64,000 nt of DNA from Ardenticatenaceae bacterium (GTDB lineage Bacteria > Chloroflexota > Anaerolineae > Promineifilales > Promineifilaceae), in NCBI GenBank assembly GCA_020634395.1, contig JACKBU010000022.1:31410-95409 (forward strand). The letters are read 5' to 3'. This document shows, one piece after another, positions 46,372 to 55,364 of the stretch. Positions within the stretch are counted from its first letter, which is position 1. Each line of letters opens with the position of its first letter. The position numbers and the translations under genes were made by a program. The notes beneath the pieces are model-generated. The model saw nothing but the letters and a program-made list of their open reading frames with translations. It had not been told where the DNA came from and did no database searches.

Positions 46372-48051
46372 ATGACTGAAGAAACGACAAGTTCGAATTT
46401 TATTACCAACATTATCGACGAACACATGGCGAACGGCCGTTTTCACGGCCGTGTCCACACTCGCTTTCCCCCAGAACCAAACGGCTACCTGCACATTGGC
46501 CATGCCAAATCCATTTTGCTCAATTACGGCCTGGCCCGCGACTACAACGGCAAGTTCAACCTGCGCTTCGACGACACCAACCCGCTTAAAGAAGAACAGG
46601 AATTCATCGACTCCATCACCGAAGACGTACGCTGGCTGGGCGCGGATTGGGAAGACCGCCTCTTCTTCGCCTCCGACTACTTCGAGCAGCTTTACCAATG
46701 GGCCATTCAGCTCATCAAAGACGGCAAAGCGTACGTCGACGACCTGACGGCCGAAGAAATCCGCGAATACCGCGGCACCCTCACTGAGCCGGGCAAAAAC
46801 AGCCCGTACCGCGACCGTGCCGTTGAAGAGAACCTGGACCTGTTCGCCCGCATGAAAAAAGGCGAATTCCCCGATGGCTCACGCGTGCTGCGCGCCAAAA
46901 TCGACATGGCCTCGCCCAACATCAACTTCCGCGACCCGGTGATGTACCGCATCCTGCACGCCGAACACCCACGCACCGGCCATGAATGGTGCATCTACCC
47001 CATGTACGACTGGGCCCACGGCCAGTCCGATTCCATCGAAGGCATCACCCACTCCATCTGCACGCTGGAATTTGAGGACCACCGCCCGCTATACGAGTGG
47101 TTTGTGGAAAACCTGGGCATCTATGCGCCGCAGCAGATCGAATTTGCCCGCCTGAACCTGACCTACACGGTGATGAGCAAGCGCAAGCTGCGCCGGTTGG
47201 TGGAAGAAAAGTATGTCGATGGCTGGGACGACCCGCGTATGCCGACCATTCGCGGCCTGCGCCGCCGCGGTTATACGCCGGAGACCATGCAAAAATTTGC
47301 GGAGTTGATTGGCGTGGCCAAAGCCAACAGCACCGTGGAAATCGAGCTGTTGGAGCACGTGCTGCGCGACGATTTGAACCAGTTTGCCCCGCGGGCGATG
47401 GCGGTGATACGGCCGTTAAAACTCATCATCGACAACTACCCGGAAAACATGGTCGAAGAGTTCGAGGTACCCACCCACCCACAAGACAAAGACAACACCG
47501 AAACCCGCGTCGTGCCCTTCTCGCGCGAGATTTACATCGAACAAGAAGATTTTCTGGAAAACCCGCCCAAAAACTTCTTTCGCCTGGGTCCAGGCCGCGA
47601 AGTGCGCCTGCTGGGGGCCTATCTGGTCACCTGCGACTCGGCAGAGAAGGATGCCGAGGGCAATATTACTGCGCTGCACTGCACGTATGATCCCGAATCG
47701 CGCGGCGGCAATCCGAGCGACGGCCGTAAAGTTAAAGGCACCATCCACTGGGTCTCCGCTCCCCACGCCGTCAGCGCCGAACTGCGCCTCTACGACCGCC
47801 TCTTCACCGATCCTTTCCCCGACAACACACCTGAAGGCGTCGATTTCACGGCCAACCTGAACCCCGATTCGCTGGAAGTACTGACCGGCTGTAAGCTGGA
47901 ACCCAATCTGGCCGAGGCCCAAGTCGGCGACCGCTTCCAATTTATGCGCCAGGGTTACTTCGTCGTCGATAAAGACAGCACCTCGGACACCATCATTTTC
48001 AACCGCACCGTCGGCCTGCGTGACACCTGGGCAAAGGTGAAGAATAGTTGA
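46372..48051 (+). CDS. glnS: Glutaminyl-tRNA synthetase
   Basis: 559 residues, class I synthetase. The HIGH motif is 'NGYLHIGHAKS' (41-44), the second signature 'TVMSKRKLRRLV' (KMSKS-like), and the C-terminal beta-barrel anticodon-binding domain is complete. It charges tRNA-Gln directly; many bacteria use the amidotransferase route instead, so this gene is informative about translation in the organism. The ATG at 46372 was chosen over a TTG six codons upstream. Confidence 0.97.
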   Translation: MTEETTSSNFITNIIDEHMANGRFHGRVHTRFPPEPNGYLHIGHAKSILLNYGLARDYNGKFNLRFDDTNPLKEEQEFIDSITEDVRWLGADWEDRLFFASDYFEQLYQWAIQLIKDGKAYVDDLTAEEIREYRGTLTEPGKNSPYRDRAVEENLDLFARMKKGEFPDGSRVLRAKIDMASPNINFRDPVMYRILHAEHPRTGHEWCIYPMYDWAHGQSDSIEGITHSICTLEFEDHRPLYEWFVENLGIYAPQQIEFARLNLTYTVMSKRKLRRLVEEKYVDGWDDPRMPTIRGLRRRGYTPETMQKFAELIGVAKANSTVEIELLEHVLRDDLNQFAPRAMAVIRPLKLIIDNYPENMVEEFEVPTHPQDKDNTETRVVPFSREIYIEQEDFLENPPKNFFRLGPGREVRLLGAYLVTCDSAEKDAEGNITALHCTYDPESRGGNPSDGRKVKGTIHWVSAPHAVSAELRLYDRLFTDPFPDNTPEGVDFTANLNPDSLEVLTGCKLEPNLAEAQVGDRFQFMRQGYFVVDKDSTSDTIIFNRTVGLRDTWAKVKNS

Positions 48052-48120
48052 TAGTTGGTAGTTGATAGTGGTTAGCGAGGCGCTTTCCGCTATCAACTAC
48101 CATCTCCCCACTAACAACTA
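48045..48120. repeat. Dispersed repeat with a 12-bp hairpin between glnS and a kinase gene
   Basis: GGTAGTTGATAG (48057-48068) and CTATCAACTACC (48090-48101). Its tandem ATAGTTG units resemble the other 7-bp-unit repeats. It fills the leader of the next gene and leaves it without a Shine-Dalgarno. Confidence 0.7.
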
Positions 48121-48123
48121 CCC

Positions 48124-48771
48124 ATGAAACGCTTTATCCTCGTCGCCGGCAACATTGGGGCTGGCAAAACTTCCCTTACTGAGCGCATTGGCGCGCGGTT
48201 AGGCTGGCGCACCGGCTACGAATCGGTGATGGACAACCCTTACCTGCCCGACTTTTACGGCGATATGGGGCGCTGGTCGTTTCATCTACAGATTTTTTTC
48301 CTGGGCCACCGCGCACGGCAGCACATAGAACTGTTCGAGCGGCCAGAATCGGCTATCGCCGACCGCAGCATTTATGAGGACGCCTACATCTTCGCCCGCG
48401 CCCTGCACCACATGGGCAACCTCAACGAGCGGGATTATCAGGCCTACCGCCAGGTATACGAGTTGGTCGTTGCCGGTCTACCAGCGCCAAGCCTGCTGCT
48501 TTACCTGCAATGCCCGGTTCCGGTGCTGATGGAACGCATCCACAGCCGCGGCCGGGAGATGGAGAGCGGCATCACCGCCGATTATCTGCAGCTGCTGGAG
48601 AGCTTCTACGACGAGTGGCTGGGCACCTTTGATCTTTGTCCAGTGCTGACAATCCCCACGGCTGACCTCAACTTTGTGCAAAAACCGCGCCATCTAGACA
48701 TCGTGGTGCAGCGTATCCAGGATAAACTGGCCGGCAGGGAGTCGGTGATTTTTCCTGAGAACGGCCGTTAA
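48124..48771 (+). CDS. Deoxynucleoside kinase
   Basis: 215 residues. P-loop 'VAGNIGAGKTSLTERI' at the N-terminus, 'FYGDMGRWSFHLQIFFLGHRARQ' and the 'ADRSIYEDAYIFARALHHMGNL' motif (ERS/DRS with E) typify the dCK/dGK/TK2 family. It phosphorylates deoxynucleosides (purine or pyrimidine) for salvage; which one cannot be told from sequence. The leader is a dispersed repeat without a Shine-Dalgarno, an oddity. Confidence 0.88.
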   Translation: MKRFILVAGNIGAGKTSLTERIGARLGWRTGYESVMDNPYLPDFYGDMGRWSFHLQIFFLGHRARQHIELFERPESAIADRSIYEDAYIFARALHHMGNLNERDYQAYRQVYELVVAGLPAPSLLLYLQCPVPVLMERIHSRGREMESGITADYLQLLESFYDEWLGTFDLCPVLTIPTADLNFVQKPRHLDIVVQRIQDKLAGRESVIFPENGR

Positions 48772-48788
48772 TCCCCCTACTCCTTCCT

Positions 48789-49589
48789 ATGCCTACTTCT
48801 CCCCTTCTTTTGCAGCAGCGCCTGGACGATATTGGCCGGTCACTGGCGCGCAGTGGCGAGGGCCTGGCGTTACTGGGGCTCGGCTCCGCCGGCGCAGACC
48901 TGGCGCGCATGGATGCTTATTCCGATCTAGATTTTTTTGCTATCGTGCAGCCGGGCTGCAAAGCCCGCTTCTTGCACGATCTAAGCTGGCTATCCGAAAT
49001 CGCTCCAATCGCCTACGCCTTCCAGAACACCGGCGACGGCTACAAGCTGCTGTTTGCCGACGGCATTTTTTGCGAGTACGCCATCTTCGAGCCGGCAGAA
49101 CTGGCGCAGGTCAGTTTTACGGCCGTGCGCGTTATCTGGCAGGCGGCTGAGTTTGATGAAGGGTTATTGGAAGTGGGAAAACGGCCGTCTTCCCTCCACT
49201 CGGACCCGGCCACCACGGAGTGGCTTCTCGGTGAGATCTTGACCAACCTTTACGTAGGGCTAGGCCGCTTCCATCGCGGCGAAAAATTATCGGCCATGCG
49301 TTTCATCCAGGGTTACGCCGTCGACCGGCTGCTCGAACTGGCTCCCCAACTGGAAGCCGAACACCCGGCGTTGCCCGATCCCTTTGTCGCGGATAGAAGA
49401 GCAGAGCAACGCTTTCCCCAACTGGCCGGGAGGCTTCCAGCCTTTCTGCCCGGCTACAAACACAGCCCAGCTGCAGCCCGTGCCATCCTCGATTTTTTGG
49501 CACAGCATTTCGCCGTCAACGCGGCCATCGCTGCCGAAATTGCGGCCCTCTGCGCCCTGCCGGACGCCGAAAAAAACGAAGTCCCATAA
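48789..49589 (+). CDS. Nucleotidyltransferase-fold protein
   Basis: 266 residues. 'LLGLGSAGADLARMDAYSDLDFFAIVQPG' is a GS...D-x-D-type nucleotidyltransferase motif, and the C-terminal helices follow the aminoglycoside-adenylyltransferase-like layout. The substrate is unknown. It starts 17 nt after the kinase stop with little Shine-Dalgarno, probably in one operon. Confidence 0.65.
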   Translation: MPTSPLLLQQRLDDIGRSLARSGEGLALLGLGSAGADLARMDAYSDLDFFAIVQPGCKARFLHDLSWLSEIAPIAYAFQNTGDGYKLLFADGIFCEYAIFEPAELAQVSFTAVRVIWQAAEFDEGLLEVGKRPSSLHSDPATTEWLLGEILTNLYVGLGRFHRGEKLSAMRFIQGYAVDRLLELAPQLEAEHPALPDPFVADRRAEQRFPQLAGRLPAFLPGYKHSPAAARAILDFLAQHFAVNAAIAAEIAALCALPDAEKNEVP

Positions 49590-49612
49590 CTTCACATTTT
49601 CGTTAAGAGATC

Positions 49613-49641
49613 TTGCACCTGCCTATTGAGTGTGCTAGTAT
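49613..49641 (+). promoter_or_regulatory. Promoter of the 6S-like RNA
   Basis: TTGCAC (49613-49618), 17-bp spacer, TAGTAT (49636-49641) with an extended TGC before the -10. It predicts transcription from about 49648. Confidence 0.6.
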
Positions 49642-49647
49642 CCGTCT

Positions 49648-49825
49648 ATCCCTGCGATGTGCGTGATGGGCCTCTAAGTTGAGCCAACGCCACTTGATAG
49701 GGAATCGGACAATACGTAGAGGGGATGTAGTAGCCTAGCGGCCAGGCAGAGTCCTCGCGAAAACGTTCCCACCTGCTTAGGCAGGTTCAAGCATCTGAGG
49801 TTCACACGGCATGGCGGGGTGTCCC
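49648..49825 (+). ncRNA. ssrS: Probable 6S RNA
   Basis: About 178 nt with a closing stem (CCCTGCGATGTGCGTG pairs with CACACGGCATGGCGGGG, G-U included). The 3' side 'ACCTGCTTAGGCAGGTTCAAGC...GAGGTTCACACGGCATGG' resembles the corresponding part of known 6S RNAs, with an unpaired centre as expected for the open-complex mimic. It would bind the housekeeping RNA polymerase in stationary phase. It is preceded by a good promoter and followed by a terminator. Family membership is by recalled motif, not by model search. Confidence 0.65.
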
Positions 49826-49875
49826 TTTCTCTTCGAGAAGGGGGCAGACTACTCTTCATAGAGAATAAGTTTAAG

Positions 49876-49904
49876 CCCCTGATATAAATCAGGGGTTTTT
49901 GTTT
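49876..49904 (+). terminator. Rho-independent terminator of the 6S-like RNA
   Basis: CCCCTGAT-ATAA-ATCAGGGG followed by TTTTTGTTT. Confidence 0.85.
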
Positions 49905-49940
49905 ATACCGATCTCACAAAAAGGGACATTGAATTAGCTT

Positions 49941-50786
49941 ATGGTTCGTGAGCGCATCGCTGACGACATTTATGTCTTTACAAGCAAACAATACGCCCAG
50001 GTGACAGCAGGCGCCGTCATAACAAAAGAAGGGGTCGTACTGATTGACACGTTGTACTATCCGGAAGAAACACTGGCTATCCGCGAATTTTTGGAGGAAC
50101 GCCTGGGCTATCCGGTGAAATACGTGATTAACACCCATTACCACGCGGATCACTCGCAAGGCACATACTTGTTTCCCCACGCGCAGGTGGTCAGCCATCG
50201 CCTGTGCCGCGAACTGCTGGACACCGTGGGGCGCGAAGGTTTAGAAGACGCTAAAACCCAACTGCCAGATCTGGCGGAGGTGGAAATTATCCTGCCGGAC
50301 CTGGTGTTTGAAGACGGCGTTATGAACTTGTACGTAGGGGGCAAGACTATCGCGCTGTACCATCTGCCTGGGCACAGCCCGGATTTAACGGCCGTGCACG
50401 TCACCAACGACAACATCCTGTTTGCCGCCGACAACGCCATGCCCGTGCCTACTTTTTTTGATGGCAGTCACGCCGACCTGGTCAATTCTTTGCATGCCAT
50501 CCTGGCCTTGGAGCCGGATACCGTGGTGCGCGGCCACGGCGAGGTGATTTTGCGCGGCGAAGTGCAGGCGGTTGTGGAAGATGATCTGGCTTATCTGGCG
50601 GCGGTGAAAACGGCCGTTACCCGCATCCTGGAACGCGGCCAATCACCCGATGCCCTAGATCAAATCGACATCGAAGCCTGTGGCAAATCGCGCATACCGT
50701 TGAACGGTCTGGTCGTCGATTTACACCGCGCCAACCTGGCCCGCCTCTACGACGAATTAGCCGAACGCAGTTCAGCCCCCCAATAA
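49941..50786 (+). CDS. MBL-fold metallo-hydrolase
   Basis: 281 residues. 'VINTHYHADHSQG' is the HxHxDH zinc motif (H66, H68, D70, H71). 'LYHLPGHSPDLTAVHV' supplies the next histidine and 'GHGEVI' the last. Families such as glyoxalase II, lactonases and beta-lactamase-like hydrolases share this fold; substrate unknown. It converges with and overlaps the next gene by 15 bp. Confidence 0.85.
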   Translation: MVRERIADDIYVFTSKQYAQVTAGAVITKEGVVLIDTLYYPEETLAIREFLEERLGYPVKYVINTHYHADHSQGTYLFPHAQVVSHRLCRELLDTVGREGLEDAKTQLPDLAEVEIILPDLVFEDGVMNLYVGGKTIALYHLPGHSPDLTAVHVTNDNILFAADNAMPVPTFFDGSHADLVNSLHAILALEPDTVVRGHGEVILRGEVQAVVEDDLAYLAAVKTAVTRILERGQSPDALDQIDIEACGKSRIPLNGLVVDLHRANLARLYDELAERSSAPQ

Positions 50787-51674
50787 CGTTAGCTTTCCCG
50801 GCAAAACTTCATAAATGATACTCTCAGCCGCCTCGCTGAGAATTTCGCCATCCGAGTGGATCGGCGTGCCCGGCTGGCTGCGAATCTCTAATCGCCGCGT
50901 AGCGCCGGACATGACTTTGGGATGGTCGAGATGGGTTCCCCGCATCAACCGCACCAACATATTTAGAAACGTCCCCTTCGACACTTCCGGGGCCAGCACA
51001 TAGTTCAGCAGGCCATCGGTAAATTCTGCCCCGGGCGACATCATGAACCCGCCAGTGCGGGGCCCATTGCACACCGATAACAGAAAGGTGGGGCCTTCAT
51101 AGCCGCCGCCATCCCAGCTGATGTGCATCTGCCACGCTTTGAGCTTGACGATACCCCGTACCAGGGCCACCAGATAGCGCATCTCGCCGCTGATGCGGGT
51201 GATTTTGATGTGCTCCAGCGTGACCATAGGTTCCATCGCCAGGGCGCTGTTGTTGTCAAAGTAGTGGACACGGCCGTCTACCACAATGCGTCCCACGTCA
51301 ATCTGGCGGGTTTGCCCGGTGGCCATGTAACGGGCCGCCATATCCAGGTCGGCAGGGAAACCGAGCATTTTGGCAAAATCATTGGCCGATCCGATGGGGA
51401 AAATGCCCAGCGGCAGCGTGGTCTCGCCTTCCACAGCAGCCAGCAGAAGGCCATTCGCCACTTCACTGATGGTACCGTCACCACCGGCGGCGATAACCCC
51501 CTGATAATCCTCGGAAACGGCCGTGCGCGCCACCTCGATAGCTTCTCCCGGTCTCTGGGTCACGTGCACGTCAAAGACCAGACCGGCGGACCGACAGGCA
51601 GCAGTAACGGCCGTTTGCCGCTCCTGCGCTCCCCACCGATTGGCATAAGGGTTCAAAATGACTTTCACCCGCAT
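50772..51674 (-). CDS. Diacylglycerol/lipid kinase (DagK/YegS family)
   Basis: About 300 residues. 'VKVILNPYANRWGAQER' and 'GVIAAGGDGTISEVANGLL' (the GGDGT nucleotide motif) plus 'PLGIFPIGSANDFAKMLGFP' identify the DAGK catalytic family. It phosphorylates diacylglycerol or a related lipid. The ATG at 51674 lies 5 nt after AGGAGG; a second ATG immediately upstream (51677) is too close. The GDPD gene lies just upstream in the same orientation, suggesting a lipid-metabolism operon. Confidence 0.88.
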   Translation of the reverse strand: MRVKVILNPYANRWGAQERQTAVTAACRSAGLVFDVHVTQRPGEAIEVARTAVSEDYQGVIAAGGDGTISEVANGLLLAAVEGETTLPLGIFPIGSANDFAKMLGFPADLDMAARYMATGQTRQIDVGRIVVDGRVHYFDNNSALAMEPMVTLEHIKITRISGEMRYLVALVRGIVKLKAWQMHISWDGGGYEGPTFLLSVCNGPRTGGFMMSPGAEFTDGLLNYVLAPEVSKGTFLNMLVRLMRGTHLDHPKVMSGATRRLEIRSQPGTPIHSDGEILSEAAESIIYEVLPGKLTLLGG

Positions 51675-51686
51675 CATGCCCTCCTC

Positions 51687-52409
51687 TTACCGGTTTTGCA
51701 AACTTTCCCGAATCAACCCCGGCTTGTTGGTGATCAGACCGTTCACACCCAAAGCGGCCAACCGCCGGGCCGCGGCGGGATCATCCACCGTCCAGACGTT
51801 TACCTGATAGCCGCGTTTTTTGGCCCAGGCCATGTAAGCAGCATCCACCAATGCCTGGTTGGGATGGTCGGCTTCACCATCCGCCAGTAAGTAGCCGTAC
51901 TTCAGCCAGCCCTTATCGCGAATCAGCGCGAGGGGCACGTGCGGCGGCAAACAGCGGCGCAGGCGCCGCAGCGCCAGGGGGTTAAAAGAAGAAACCAGGA
52001 CGTATTCTTCAAGGTGGTGGGATTGGATGCAGTCGGCAACGGCCGTTTCCGTCCCTCGGGCGCGCCAGCCAAAATCCTTCACTTCAATGTTATACAAAAG
52101 CTGCGGACCAAACGCCTCCAACACTTCATCCAGCGTGGGCATTTGCTCGCCCTCTGCCAATTCCAGGCTTTGCAGCTTGGCCAGAGACAAATCCGCCACT
52201 GCGCCGCTGCCCGACGTCATACGGTCCACACGGGCGTCATGGATCACCACCAACGCACCATCAGCCGCTAACTGCACATCCAGCTCAACCCCATCCGCGC
52301 CTTGCGCCAGCGCCAGCTCAAAAGCCGCAATTGTATTCTCCGGCGCCTCGGCGCTGGCCCCCCGGTGACCAATCACCAGCGGGCTGGAAAGAGCGTGCCA
52401 GTTTGTCAT
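51687..52409 (-). CDS. Glycerophosphodiester phosphodiesterase
   Basis: 240 residues. 'VIGHRGASAEAPENTIAAFELALAQGADGVELDVQLAADGALVVIHDARVDRM' is the GDPD signature with catalytic HR..E and the metal residues E/D/H. It releases glycerol-3-phosphate from deacylated phospholipids. No signal peptide, so it is cytoplasmic. It lies between the lipid kinase and the AAA+ ATPase gene. Confidence 0.93.
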   Translation of the reverse strand: MTNWHALSSPLVIGHRGASAEAPENTIAAFELALAQGADGVELDVQLAADGALVVIHDARVDRMTSGSGAVADLSLAKLQSLELAEGEQMPTLDEVLEAFGPQLLYNIEVKDFGWRARGTETAVADCIQSHHLEEYVLVSSFNPLALRRLRRCLPPHVPLALIRDKGWLKYGYLLADGEADHPNQALVDAAYMAWAKKRGYQVNVWTVDDPAAARRLAALGVNGLITNKPGLIRESLQNR

Positions 52410-52412
52410 GTC

Positions 52413-53726
52413 CTAAAGATTGACAAAATAAGCGTCTGCGGCCTGGTCGATCATTTCTTTGGTCAACTGCGGCTCGACGCCCAAATAATCGGCAATGTCT
52501 TTGAGTTGATCCAGGATGTCTCGTGGGTGGCTGGCGCGCATTTTCTGATTGCGCTTGATGTAATACTCTTGCAGTAGATAACGCACGATTTGTTCGTTGT
52601 AGCGCACGTTGCGTACCTGGCACGCTCGTTTAAAGATTTCCCGGTAGCCTTCATAGGAGGGAGAAGTAATCTCAATTTTGTGGCGGATGCGGCGCAAAAA
52701 TGCTTCGTCAACCAGATCACGAGGCGGCAAATTGGTCGAAAACACAATCAGCACAGCAAACGGCACTTCAATCTTCCGGCCCGTATGCAGCGACAAAAAG
52801 TCGATATTTTTCTCCATCGGCACAATCCAGCGATTGAGCAAGTCACGTGGCCGAACTTGCTGGCGGCCAAAATCGTCAATCAGGAACATGCCGCCGTTAG
52901 CCTTCATCTGGAAAGGCGCTTCGTAGTATTTGTTGATGGTATCGTACTTTAGCTCCAGCCCGTCCAGGGTTAGTTCGCCGCCTACCATAATGGCCGGGCG
53001 ATGAATGCGCACCCAGCGCGCGTCCAGTTTGCGCCCGCTCAACGAGCTGGTATTGCCTAAATCCGGCGTTTCTTCCACCAACTCGTGGTTGATTTCATCA
53101 TAAACTTTGATGATCTGGCCATCTACTTCCACCGCATAGGGGATGTACATATCCTCTTTCAAAATCATTTTGCCAATGGCTTCGGCTATGGTCGTTTTGC
53201 CATTTCCCGGCGGCCCATACAAGAACATGGATTTGCCGGAATTAGCGGCCGGACCGATTTTAGCAAACACAGACTCTTCCAGAACCAGGTGAGCAAGAGC
53301 CTTTTTCATGGTGATGGGATTGATGGACAGGCGACGGCCGCGCTGCTGTTTGATGGCCTCGATGTAATCTTCCCACGGCACAGGCGCCGGGCCGACATAG
53401 GTTGTGCGCTCCATCAGTTCACGAGTGCGGGCCATCCCCTTGGTCGTGATGACATATTCGTAGGAAGCCGGGCCAAGGCTGCCTGCGCCTTTAATCTCGC
53501 ACATTTGCTCGCGCTTTAAGAAGTCCAGCGCGTGGCTCACGACCCCTTGAAAGGGCAAGTGCATGGTTTCGGCAACGGCGCGGCCGGTTAGTTGGCCGCG
53601 TAAGTACAAAACCTTTAGTGCCATATCCTGGACAAAGGCCGATGAAAGCCCAGTATCTTCTAACGTGTGGATGACCCCTGGTTCCCAGTCGAGATTTGAA
53701 ATTATTGTTTGTGGATCATTACCCAT
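52413..53726 (-). CDS. AAA+ ATPase with N-terminal winged-helix-like region
   Basis: 437 residues. A winged-helix-like N-terminus ('LTGRAVAETMHLPFQGVVSHALDFLKREQMCEIKGAG') is followed by an AAA+ module: Walker A 'LYGPPGNGKTTIAEAIG', Walker B 'MFLIDDF', sensor 1 'LIVFSTNLPP' and arginine finger area 'FLRRIRHKIEI'. Function is not clear; similar proteins are found in Chloroflexota next to envelope or motility genes. It is separated by only 3 nt from the GDPD gene. Confidence 0.75.
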   Translation of the reverse strand: MGNDPQTIISNLDWEPGVIHTLEDTGLSSAFVQDMALKVLYLRGQLTGRAVAETMHLPFQGVVSHALDFLKREQMCEIKGAGSLGPASYEYVITTKGMARTRELMERTTYVGPAPVPWEDYIEAIKQQRGRRLSINPITMKKALAHLVLEESVFAKIGPAANSGKSMFLYGPPGNGKTTIAEAIGKMILKEDMYIPYAVEVDGQIIKVYDEINHELVEETPDLGNTSSLSGRKLDARWVRIHRPAIMVGGELTLDGLELKYDTINKYYEAPFQMKANGGMFLIDDFGRQQVRPRDLLNRWIVPMEKNIDFLSLHTGRKIEVPFAVLIVFSTNLPPRDLVDEAFLRRIRHKIEITSPSYEGYREIFKRACQVRNVRYNEQIVRYLLQEYYIKRNQKMRASHPRDILDQLKDIADYLGVEPQLTKEMIDQAADAYFVNL

Positions 53727-53784
53727 GTACCAACTCCTGTGGACCGACGTGACACTTATGAATTATACAAGATTCAGTCTGGAA

Positions 53785-55191
53785 TCAGGAAATTTCGTGA
53801 ATTTGAATGAGGTTTGTTTGTCCCTTAGCCCCGAAGGGTACCCCGGCGGTGATGACGACAGTATCGCCGCTTTCCAGGCCAAACGGCCGTAACACAGCAA
53901 TCGTTTGCTCTATCAAATCATCCGTATCTTCTACGTCGTCAACGCGCCAGCAGTTGACGCCCCACACCAACGCCAGCTGCCGCTGTGTAGCCGGAGAGGG
54001 AGACACAGCCATGATGGAAATGGGCGGCCGGTGGCGCGCAATTTGTGTAGCCGTATAACCCGACATCGTCGAGCAAACGATGGCCCGCGCCTGGATCTGC
54101 TCCGCTATCTCGCAGCTGGCAGTGCTAATAGCCCGTGTTACACTGGTTTTTGCCGTCCGCTGACGGCGCACGCGCCACTCGTTGTACGGAAACTCTTTTT
54201 CGGTGATTTCACCAATTTGCTTCATCATCAACACAGCTTCGACTGGAAACTGGCCAGTCGCTGTCTCGCCAGACAGCATCACGGCATCCGTGCCGTCCAG
54301 GATAGCGTTAGCCACATCGCTGGCTTCCGCCCGTGTTGGCCGGGGATGTTCAATCATTGATTGCAGCATCTGCGTGGCAGTGATCACCGGCTTGCCCACG
54401 TCGTTGCAGCAGCGAATGATTTGTTTTTGCAGCATGGGCACCTCCTGCGGCGGTACCTCGATACCCAAATCGCCGCGGGCGACCATCATGCCATCGGCTG
54501 CATCCCGGATGGCTTCCAGGTCTGCAATGGCTTCAACTTTCTCGATTTTGGCGATGATGGGTATCTGTGCGCCATAGGTGCCCATCAGGGAACGCAGTTC
54601 TTCCACATCTTGCGCCGAGCGCACGAAGGAGAGGGCCACGTAATCGAGCATCAACTCGCAAATCAGGGCTAGATCTTCTTTATCTTTGTCGGTGATGCTG
54701 GAGATGGGCAAATCGGTGCCGGGAGCATTAACGCCTTTACGCGATTCCAGCAGTCCGGCGACAGTGACTGTACAGCGCAAGGTGTCGCTTTTCTTTTCGA
54801 CGACGACCAACTCAATTTCGCCATCGCCGATTACCAGTCGCCCACCGGGCTGAATGGCTTCGATCAAGTCCGGATGCGGCAGATGGATCATGGCCGGCTG
54901 GCCGCGATGGGGCGTGAGAACAACTTCATCACCGAGAGACAGTTCGATGCCGCCTGCTTTGACGTGCCCCAAACGCAACTTAGGGCCTTGTAAATCGCCC
55001 AGGATGGCCAAAACCTTGCCTTCGGCCTCGGCGACCTGGCGCAGCATCTTGACTGTTCGTCTGTGAGAGGCGTGGTCGCCATGGGAAAAGTTTACACGGG
55101 CCACCGTCATACCGGCGACCAGCATCTGGCGGATCGTTTCTGGATTGCTGCTGGCGGGGCCAATGGTTGCCACGATTTTTGTTCTAGACAT
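53785..55191 (-). CDS. pyk: Pyruvate kinase
   Basis: 468 residues. 'TKIVATIGPASSNPETIRQMLVAGMTVARVNFSHG', the active-site block 'IPIIAKIEKVEAIADLEAIRDAADGMMVARGDLGIEVPPQEVP' (with the catalytic K) and 'TATQMLQSMIEHPRPTRAEASDVANAILDGTDAVMLSGETATG' are all present, plus the C-terminal regulatory domain. Converts phosphoenolpyruvate and ADP to pyruvate and ATP. The ATG at 55191 (AAGG 6 nt upstream) is the family start; a frame upstream is open but has no signal. Confidence 0.97.
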   Translation of the reverse strand: MSRTKIVATIGPASSNPETIRQMLVAGMTVARVNFSHGDHASHRRTVKMLRQVAEAEGKVLAILGDLQGPKLRLGHVKAGGIELSLGDEVVLTPHRGQPAMIHLPHPDLIEAIQPGGRLVIGDGEIELVVVEKKSDTLRCTVTVAGLLESRKGVNAPGTDLPISSITDKDKEDLALICELMLDYVALSFVRSAQDVEELRSLMGTYGAQIPIIAKIEKVEAIADLEAIRDAADGMMVARGDLGIEVPPQEVPMLQKQIIRCCNDVGKPVITATQMLQSMIEHPRPTRAEASDVANAILDGTDAVMLSGETATGQFPVEAVLMMKQIGEITEKEFPYNEWRVRRQRTAKTSVTRAISTASCEIAEQIQARAIVCSTMSGYTATQIARHRPPISIMAVSPSPATQRQLALVWGVNCWRVDDVEDTDDLIEQTIAVLRPFGLESGDTVVITAGVPFGAKGQTNLIQIHEIS

Positions 55192-55364
55192 AGTAAACCT
55201 TACTCTGGAAGGTGTTACCAGCCGTGCGCTGGCTGCCAATCATGTTATCACAAACGGCGAGTTGTTGGTTGCCTCTCATTTTACCAAAGAAAACAGGGCG
55301 TTGTGGATAACGCCCTGTGGAATTTGCGATAGTTTTGGGTGGTATTCCTTGGGAAGTACGACCG

